DNA of 64,000 nucleotides from a virus. The stretch's first letter is position 1. Each line of letters opens with the position of its first letter. The translations under genes and the position numbers were made by a program. Where the stretch lies: IMG/VR virus record IMGVR_UViG_3300032267_001204, positions 1-64,000 of that record. One strand, 5' to 3'. Below are positions 37,458-47,000 of the stretch, one piece after another. Under the pieces are notes generated by a model. That model had not been told where the DNA came from. It ran no database searches and saw only the letters and a program-made list of their open reading frames with translations.

Positions 37458-38064
37458 GCCAGCACCAAGAAGGAAAGCGGTAACCCTCGCTGGCCTTCTC
37501 GGCCACGTCTTGGGGCAGCCACACCTTTGCCTTGAGGTTGCAACCGCAGACGCCGCAGTTGGCAAGGCTGGCGTTTCGGACTGTCTCTCGCGCTCCGATG
37601 ATCGAGTAGACAACTGAGGCCAGATTGGAGCACGCGTAGCATCCGGTCATTCCTACGTTCAAGGGGCACGCGGCGCAAGTGGCTGCCCGCCGGTCAGCCG
37701 TCTCCTGATCGACGAGACCCTTTCCTCCCAGAGCGGAAGCCGTCGCTTTCAGGAAGCGCATGACATCATCAAAGTTGAAATCCTTCTTCAGGCCAGTGTC
37801 GGAGTTTCGAATTTCGGCTGCTTCAAGTACTTCGGCGTCGGTCATTATCGGCGCACAAAGCCCTGGACCGGTCGCCGCGCAGGTGAAGTTGACGACGTCT
37901 TGCCGGGGTCGGCCCTCTGGGAGGCCGTTCGATTCCCGGTGCTCCCTCACTTGTCGGGCGACGTCATCGAGGATCGGCCCTCTGAACTTGCAGTCGGTTT
38001 CCGGCTGGAGGTAGCGCCAGTCGGCGGCAAGCGATTTGTCGAGCCATTCGTAGTCTCTGGTCAT
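37399..38064 (-). CDS. Cys-rich zinc-binding phage protein (221 aa)
   Basis: 221 residues. The central DRRAATCAACPLNVGMTGCY ACSNLASVVYSI and later NASLANCGVCGCNLKAKVWL carry CAAC, GCxxC and CGVCGC clusters, indicating one or two zinc sites. N-terminal part DYEWLDKSLAADWRYLQPET. Such CxxC proteins are common in phages downstream of the internal virion proteins; function unknown. ATGA overlap with the giant gene upstream makes it the last gene of the leftward late operon. Confidence 0.7.
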   Translation of the reverse strand: MTRDYEWLDKSLAADWRYLQPETDCKFRGPILDDVARQVREHRESNGLPEGRPRQDVVNFTCAATGPGLCAPIMTDAEVLEAAEIRNSDTGLKKDFNFDDVMRFLKATASALGGKGLVDQETADRRAATCAACPLNVGMTGCYACSNLASVVYSIIGARETVRNASLANCGVCGCNLKAKVWLPQDVAEKASEGYRFPSWCWLNTSDSSQQQPETPASQEG

Positions 38065-41000
38065 AAATCTCGCTCCTGTGCTTGCCCGGCGGCCTGTTGT
38101 GCCTCTCGCGCCCGCTCTGGAGCGGCGTTCTTGAGTGACTCTTTGCTTGGCTGGAAGGGCCGGTAAATGCCGGAGGCGATGTCTTCGAGGTCGTCTTTGC
38201 CAATGCCGGTGGCTCGAAGGCGACTAATCGCCGCCGGTTCGGGGAGCCCCAGGCGCCGGGCCGCCATGTATTGACGACGCGCTTCTTGCGTAAGACGGTA
38301 TTGGGCTTGGTCCGTCAGGTCGAAGGAGCCGGCCACGGCGCCAGGAGGCTGAGTACCCCGGGAGAGAAGAACGCGGTTAAAAAGAGAGGTGGCGTCGCGC
38401 TTGTTCCGGAGAAACTCTGAAGCACCGAAGCCTAAAGCTTGATCCAGATCCACTTGGCGGATGCGCGTTCCGGTTACGATGGCACCGATTTCTTGCGCCG
38501 CGCTAAACTGCTGCCCCGAATCGGAGACAATTCCGGCAACACCGAGGCTGCCTCGGTAAATTGTTTTTGCGGTGCCCGGCACGAACGCGCCAGCCAAGTG
38601 GGCGCCAACGGCTTGGGCAATATTCGTTCCAGAATCTTGCGGATTGTAGATCCGTCGGCCGCCAGCATCGACGTTGCGGAGGACGCTGGTCACCGCGCCG
38701 AAGACAATCTGTTCGCCGACGAACGGCTTCATCAATTCGCCGACCATCGCCACTCCGCCATCAGCAATGGCTTCCGGCATACTCTCAGCGCGACCAAAAG
38801 CGCGCATCATCGCGACGAAAGGTTTTTTGAAATATTCATGCCCGTCGAAAAACGAGATGTCGGCGTAGCTGATGGTATTCCCCGTGCGCCCAAACAAGAG
38901 TAGCTGGTTATTTTTCTGCCAGTCTGGAAGGAACTCACGGAGGTCTTCTTCGTCTTCGGGGGTCATTCCGGCCATCGCGGCAATTCCGCCAGCCGCGACA
39001 GCAGGCACGGTCATTGCCAAACCGAATCCTCCGATCCGCCGATAACCGAGGCTCCGCAGCTCTGGGTTGCCTGACTTAATTTCGCTGGCCGCCAACCTGA
39101 GCGTATTGATCGCTGTGCGAACAACTTCGGTGGTGAAAGTAATAAAGGGGGCGACGACTAAGCCAGGTCCCCGCTTGAGTTCCTGCACCCACTGCGGGGC
39201 TTCGGAGTAGGTCCAATAGATGTCCCGGGAGATCTCGGCAGCTTTCTCATCGAGTTCCGCTTCGGACATTTTCGGATATGCCCGGCGATAGTTTTCCCGC
39301 TCGGTGTAGAAAACAATGGCCCGCATAATATTGTCCGACATCGCGTAAGTCCCCTGGGCGAAGTCCCAGAGCTTACGGAACGGCTGCGTAATCTTGCGGG
39401 TTACTGCGTCTCCGGCTTGCACACGGGCGCCGCCCAGTTCGCGGTAGTCCTGCACGAGGTCGTCGATCATGTTGGCGGTCACCGATTCGCCGAACACGCG
39501 GAGGCGGATGAGCTTTTCGATTTCTTGCCGGGCTTTCTCGTACGCTTTGGGCCCAGAGCCGTAATTCTTGAACGCTTCTTGGATCGCTGTCTGGTGCGCC
39601 AGCCCGATGGCTTTGCCCGAAAACGATCCGGGCATCAACGCGCCGGTTGAAAGAAGTTTGAGGTATCCGGACAAGTAGTTGCGTGTTTGTGCGGCTGCCG
39701 AGCCGACAGTCGCCATCGCCATCGAGAGGCCCGTAGCTTTGGCAAAAAGCCGCGCCGCGTTTTCCGCGTCGCTCTGCGGATACATTTTGTAAAGGGCCTC
39801 GACGATGTCGCGGTTGCCCCAGACTCCGGCCAGCGGAGAGAGGCGGGCATTGGTCTCGTCCGAGATTTTGACGAATCCAGTCGGGGCTTCCCAATCGGCG
39901 AAAGCGTCCCGGAAAGCAGTCTCTGCGGCGTCTCGGTCGGTAGTGCGGAGTATCTCCTCAAAGTTTGCGCCGCGCACAACAAACTCGCCGGTATCTTCGT
40001 CCCGGCGCATTTCTGGCTGCGCCGAGAACCATCCTTCCGACAGGCCGAGTTCGCGCAGCTCGCGCAGGAATCGGTGGTTATAGATAAGCGTGGACATCTT
40101 GAGGATCGTCTTTCCGTAGGCCGTTTCCGGATTGTCGTAGACGCCCCAGAGCGCTTGAATTTCGGGAGCGATCGTCCCCCGGCTCATAAAGATCGACAGA
40201 TTTTTCTGCCCCATGACTCGTCCGGAAAGCGCTTCGAGCGTCGGGTCTTTCACGGACAACGCTGCTTCAAGGGCGGTTTCTACGTCGGCGGCGGCCACAG
40301 ATCGGGTGGCCTGGCGCTGGGCTTCGGCCTCAGAGATGGTTGTCCCAGATTTGGTAGCGGTGTTCAGGATACGTTCCTTAGCCTTCTCGATAAGCTGCTT
40401 CTTTAGAAAGCCACGGGCGCCGGCCATGACCTTCAGATTCTTCCTCACGCGGTCAGCCCATTTGGGGTTGTCAAAGATGGCGTAGCTTCGGTTGAGGTAG
40501 ATACCCAGCGTCTCGTCGATGGCGATTTCCAAGTCTCCGGAAACGAGCCCTTCGGATTTAAGCCGGCGCTGAAGCACGTTGATATGATCTCGCATCTGTG
40601 TCACGAGAACGCGCACATCCCGGGGAAGCGACTTCAAAGCCGCTGTCTGGCGCTCGCGGAACTTCATCCGATTCTCCCGCCGATAGCGGTCTTTCAGCTC
40701 GGCGGCTGCTTCGGGATCAGTAAGGCGAACTCGCGTCATCTCCGCCATCTGTGCTTCGGTGAAGGGGTTGTCTAGATTACCCAGAGCCGTGGTGATCTTG
40801 CGCGGGTCGATGTTGCGGTCACGAACAGCGCGGACGAGGAGCCGGATGTTGGCGTCGGCCCGGCTGGCTTCGGCTTTGATGCCAGCTCGCGAGCTTTGGA
40901 ACTTGTCGGTGCCGCGAGCGTCCATGAGGCGATCAACGGCAGAGATAAACTTGCCTTTGACGTAAGTGCCGCCGGTCGGGGTCTTGCTGACCTCGTCCCG

Positions 41001-44000
41001 GAATATCCGCTCGAACTTCCCACCGAGGGAGTCGCTATACCGAATACTCGGGATCTCGTTTAGCTCTTGTTCCGTCATCGAGTCCGGGTCTCGCTTGACT
41101 GTTACTTCTGGTGCGGGCGCACGCTTTCGCATCCGCTTTTCAACGGCGGCTTGGTTTTTCTCGTTGAACAAATCCCAGTAAACCCCCGAGTCCATTTGCC
41201 CACCGCTCGGCGGCCGGAAGTTGTCACCCTTCGTCTCCCCGTCGATAACGACGGGTTCCGCACGACTGGTCTTTTGGGCCCAAGCAACGAATTCACTACG
41301 GCTCATGGCCTGAACCGCTTTATCGATCTCTGGGTCTGTTTTGCGCGTAGGTTTTGGCGCCGGTGTTCCCTTGGGCTCTGGGACGACTTTAAGTCGAGGC
41401 GACTCTCCCGTTGTGTCTGCGTCTGTTGTGTCTGCATCGCTAACCTCGGGGGCAGCTTCTGGATCGGGGTCGGGGGCAGGTGCTTTTTTCTTTTTCTTCG
41501 GCGGCTCTTTTGGCGGCTCTGGGTCCGGCTCGGGTTTTGGCTCAACCGGCGGCGGCTCGGGTTTGGGCTCGACAGGCTTGGCCGGTTCAGCCGGTTGCCG
41601 CGCTTTGGCGGCGGCCAACTCCGAATAAAGCAGATTCAGTTCAGCTTCGATGTCGGCCATCGGAGTGAATGTGTTTCTTCCCAGCTTCTGGGCCGCTTCT
41701 CTGACACGAGGGTCTTCGGGCTTATTCGTATTCCGCCGCCGCTGTGTTTTGAAGGCGTGTAGGTCAGCAAGAGGTCCTTCTAGGATTCCTTTCAGTGCGC
41801 GGAGATCCGACTCTTTCTTTGAGATATCCTGCTGGATTTCATCGACCGACCTACCCGCTTCGGCGGCTTCGGCTTCGGACGCTTGCTCCAGAAGAATTAC
41901 TTCTGTGCCCCGGGGCAAAACGTTGACTCCGGCCACCCCGCTGGTTGGGGCGAAGCCCTGGCGATAGCGGAGCACTCGGCCGCTGGGGAGCCTGATTTCT
42001 CTTCGAGCTTCGGCTTGAGCCTGTTGAGCTTGTTGGCGTCGGGCTTCACGGACAGCCGGCCATTCGGCGGCCAAGCGATTGCGGTCTTCGGAAGTGCCCG
42101 CCAAGTCCTGCGCTTCGAGCTGCTCCTCGATGTATTGCGCCTGGGCCACCGCTGCTTCCATTTCGTCGATCATCCGACTGCGGATCAACTCTGGGGCTGC
42201 GTCGCCTTCCACGCTGGAGAAGTTCAGGCGCCATGAATCACTGAAGCCTTCAGCAAGAGGCGAGGAGCTATCGACTTGAACCCCGGTGATGAGGGCCACG
42301 ATGGAGTTCCAGACATCTTTGAGCGCCGCGACGAAGTCTCCTTTGAACGTCCCCTTCCCGAATCCCAAAGTGGCAAGCTGCTTGGCGACCTCTGGATTGT
42401 GGGTCACCTCTACCACGAATTCTTCGAGACTGGTCAGCGAGATGAGTGCCTGGTTGGATTCGGAGGCGGCGATTTCCTGAAGCTGATCGGAGATGATTTT
42501 GACTTCTGCATCGGTCGGTTTTGCCGGGACGTCGAGGCCCCGGGAGCGGCCAGCCGCGATGATCGACTGCCGCCGGAATCCTTCCAGTCGCTGAATGGCG
42601 GCGCGCTCGGCGGAGTTCAGTTCAACTAGGCCGTTGAGTTTGGAATTTACGACAACGTGGGAAAGCTCGTGGAGAAGCGTGTCGATTGCGCCGCCTTCGC
42701 GGTTGTCGTGGACCGCGTTGGTGTTGAGATAAATCGAGTAGGCGCCGTCGCTTTCAGCGGCGCGGCCAGACCAAGTGACGGCATTCGACTTGATGATGTC
42801 GTCTTCGACTTCGCTTTGAGCTGCGGCGATCTGGGCATCCGCTTTGTCCGGGTCGGCGTCAAGCGTGATCTCCTTTTTCTTGCTTCCCAGAGTGAGGGTG
42901 ATCTTGCCGTCTTTGACTTTGACCCGGCGGTCAATCTCTTCCTCGGTGAGCGGCTGGCTGTTGAAGTTGCGGCCAAAGCCTGCGATCTGGAGGGAGACGT
43001 TATCGTTCCACCCCAAACGCGGCCCCAGTTTAACAAATGCGGCGGCGATACTGCGGGCCTTGAGGCTCTGGCTCTGGTCGTTGGCGACAGTCTTGAGGAA
43101 AGTCTCAATGTCTTTGAACGCGCCCGATTGGATGAGCTTCCGGATGTTTTCGCGTTTGATCTTGAGCTTGGCGGCGTTGGATCCTCGGCGGCGAGCCGCT
43201 TGTGTCGCAGCCATGCCGGCGAGAAGCTCCGTGGCGCTTTTGGTCAGCAGCAGGTCCGCGAACGGCTGCGACGTCTGACCTATCACATTGCCGCCCGCCG
43301 CCAGCGTCGATTCCGTGGCGCGGCCTTCGGTCTCGATCGCCGTGACGATGCGGTTGATTTGCTCGTCGGTATAACCTTCGAGGTCTTTGCTGGTTAAGCC
43401 AGACCAGGAGGCGACGTAGGCTCGGGCTGCTCTGGGAGCGACTGTTCGGACGGTGCGGTTGAGAAGACGAGTTCGTGGGCGAGATCCTCGAACCGATTGA
43501 GCGGCGCCACTTGAAACGCTTCCGGATCGGTCAGCATCAGGTCCGCCAGGGCTCCGTAATCCCCTTTCGCCAGTCGGATCAGGATCGGGCCCCCCAAGCG
43601 ATTGGCTAACTCGCGGTGCTCCTCCTGCGACAGCACCATCGCCAGCAGCCGACAAGCCACGTCCGGAAATGCGGCCTGCATTTCCGCCACGCTTGGCCCA
43701 TTCGAGGATTTCTCGGTTTTCTTTTTGTTGGAGGAGTCGCTCGGCTGTTGCACTGGGCTTCCAGTCAGCGGCTTTCTTTCCGATGAGGTTGTTTTCTGGT
43801 ATTCCATAGAGTGTATTGTAGCTGACGTCGCCTTGGATGTAGCGGATAATTTCTTGCAGTCGTGGGTCTAAGTTAGAGAAGTCAACGCGCCCCGTCGCGG
43901 TTACGAGTTCTTCGAGGCGAGCAATTTTGCCCGGGTCTTTGTACCAATAGCGATCCTGGGACGGGTCCCATTCCAGCCCGAAAGTTCCAAGAAAAAGCTT

Positions 44001-47000
44001 TTGATCTTCAGTGCTGAGTTTGCTCACCAGCTTTTTGTCTTCGCCGACGAGCCTTAATAGTTCAGGACCCACGCTTCCGCCCGGTGTATTTTCTTCTTCA
44101 GGCGCGTCGTCAGTGAGTTCGGTCGCGTTCGCGACGTTTCCGACTTCCAGCTCTTCTTTTTGCGGCGCGATTAGGGTTTCCGGCACAAAGCGTTCGTCGA
44201 GGGAAACAGTCGAAGGGGCTTCCTTCCGCATCCTCCGGATCGACTTGGTGGCCGCGTTAACGGCGGCTTGGGCTACTTTGAACGGGGGAGCCTTGCTGCT
44301 CGTGATCCGGGAGACCTTGATAAGGTCGTCCACAAAACGATCAACTTCGGGAGAGCTGTCCGTGCTAACCACAGTCTTTTTGATCGCGTCATAATCTTTT
44401 TTCCCGAGACGTTCCTCCGTCCCGGCTTTGGCAACTTGGCGCCGCTTTCCTTTTGGAGAAATTACTTTTTCAAGGTCGTCGAGCGTTTCGTTGAAAACCT
44501 TTACGGCGTAGGTCTTGTCGGGGTTGTCTCGAAAACGGGCGGCAATCTTATCACGCAGGACAGCAAGATCGTTAAAGTCAGGTTCATTTAGTCTTACTCC
44601 CAGATCGAGAGCGGCTTTTCGGACTTTGAGTTCAAGGTCTTCTGTAGGTTTGGGTTTTTTGACTGCGCGAGCAGCCGCCAAGGCCGCCGCAAAGCGACGA
44701 GCAATTTTGACCTGCGTCGCCACTGGAAGGGTGGACGTCCGACCGGATGCCGCCGCAACGAATTGCTCCATGGTAGACGTTGCGGCCTTTTTCAAAGCCA
44801 AGGTGCGGAGGTCATCGGATTCGACATTGGTGAGCGGGCTGCCACCTCCGACTGTAATGCCCGTCGTGCGTCCCAGAAATGGCTCGAGACCTTCGAGGAG
44901 CTGACGATAAAGGATGCTGAACGCTTCGGGCAGCGCGGCCATTCGTCGATTAAGCTGCTGCGCTTCGCGAAGATCTACCGCGCTGCTCGACAAACGAGTT
45001 TTCTCGGCCTCAAATCCACGCGCTGGGTCTTGCTGATAAATCTTGGTGAAGCTTCCAACGCCACTAAGCTTTTTGAAGCTCAGGGGCCTGTACGCAGACG
45101 ACTTCCGGTTCGCTTCAAGCCGCTTCTTGTCGTAAGCGTTGGGGAGCATCTCAAGGCGAGCGGACAGATCGACCACGGCTTTCTCGGCGGCCCGCAAGGC
45201 GTTCTGTTCGTTCGGTGCTTCGACGAGTCCGAGACGCTGCTCCCGGAGCGTGTTGAGCCGCCCTTCGATGGCCGCCCGTTCTTCTGCGAGTTTTCCGGCA
45301 GACTGATTGACGCGCTTTGTCCGCCCAGCGATCGCTCTTTTGATACGCTCAGCGTCGCTCCTAATCTGGGTTAGCTCGTCAGTTCTTGATTTTCGCTCTG
45401 CTTTGAGTGATGCGAGCCGTGTTTCTGCTTCGCGCAATTGAGCTTCGTAGTTAAGGCCTCCGAGCCCTTCGCGAACGAGTTGAGACGCGGCGAAGCGGCC
45501 TGTCGGCTGTTTTTTGACGGCTTCGCGCAGCTCGCGAATTTCCTTTTCGGCGTTGGTAATCGCGTTAGCTGAAAGTTCACCGAAGAGTTTTCCGCCTTTG
45601 CCTTCGGGCGCGTTCAGTTCTTGCCGCCGCGCTGCAAGGGCCGTCAGACGTTCGTTAAGTGTTTCTAGGGTGCTTTCTCCGTCGATGCGCGTCTCAAGCG
45701 CGGATAATTGCAGGGCTCTCGACTGGACATTCTTACGGGCTTCAGCCGCCCGACTGCTAACGGCGGCCTGCGCCTGCCGTAGTTCGGCTTCACGATTCGG
45801 TGTCGCGTTTTGCGACGCGGTTTGCAACGCGGCTTCTATTTGTTCGAGCTGCGCTTTTGCATCAGCAAGGGTTTGACGATCTTTGTCTTGGGCCTTCCGA
45901 AGCGCGTTGAGCTGGCGGGTTAAGCCTCGCGTATTTCCAGCTTTTTCGGGCGCGCGTGCCGCCGATCCGATTTCAGCCAACGCTATTTCGGCATCTCTAA
46001 TCTCGGCGTCCAGACGATCACGCTCCGCGAGGGCGGCGTTGTTACCCCGCAGTAAGGCGTCAAAAGTTTTACGCGCTTGATCGCGGTTTTGGATCGCCCC
46101 CGTGAGCGCAGTTTGAGTTTGTTGAATTTCTGCGTCTTCTTCGGCGTCGAGGCGGGCAAGCGCTTCTCGGTCTTGCTCTCCGATCGTCCGTTGCTGGTCT
46201 CGGCCCGCTTTGTTTTTCGGCGGAGATACGTTGGTGAGGGTGAAGCTCAGAGGATTCTGCGCGAGAACAGGCGTCCCTTCTGGGACGAAGCGGCCAGTTT
46301 CGTCACGAACACCAGCTCCAGTTTTGACCGGTGCGTCATACGAGCCTTGGCTGACTTCGACGGGTGAGGATTTCCCATCAACGCCGCGCCAAGTGACGGA
46401 CACCACTGTAGGAGCAATTCTTCCGCGAAACAGCCGGCGCTCAATTTTGACGTCCGGATCGCCTTGCAGCAGAGATACCAATTCTGGGGTTGCGGGCACC
46501 ACGTCACCAGCGTTCAGATGCCGTGCGATGTCAGTTATGGCGCGGCGCTTCGCCACGTTTCGGTTGTTAGTTGCGAGATTAAACTGGGAGAGAGCCTCGT
46601 TGTAAGCGTCGAGCTGCGCTGAATTAGCTTCGTTTTCTCTGACGCGGACAGCTTCGTCGGTGCGTTGCCGGGCAATGATTGCGGCGTCGCGGAGCTTTTG
46701 GTCTCTGCGTTGAGGGGTCTCAGGCACCGCTTCCAATTCACCGGCTTCGTTGGTGAAGAAGCCTCCGGCAAACACTTTGGCTTGCTCCTCTTCAAAAAGT
46801 CTTTCGTAAATCGCGGTGCGTTCTTCGTTCGTCAGGGATTGCCGCTGCGGTTTTGTGGGGCGAACCGGCGCTTTACCTTTCGGCACTCGGATAACCGGCG
46901 TGAGACGGGCAACGATAGGGCGGCCATTATTCCATGCGGGGCCGGCCGGCTCGGAAGACAAATCGCTCGCTGGCGCGGGTTGAGGCCCGAATGGAGTTCG

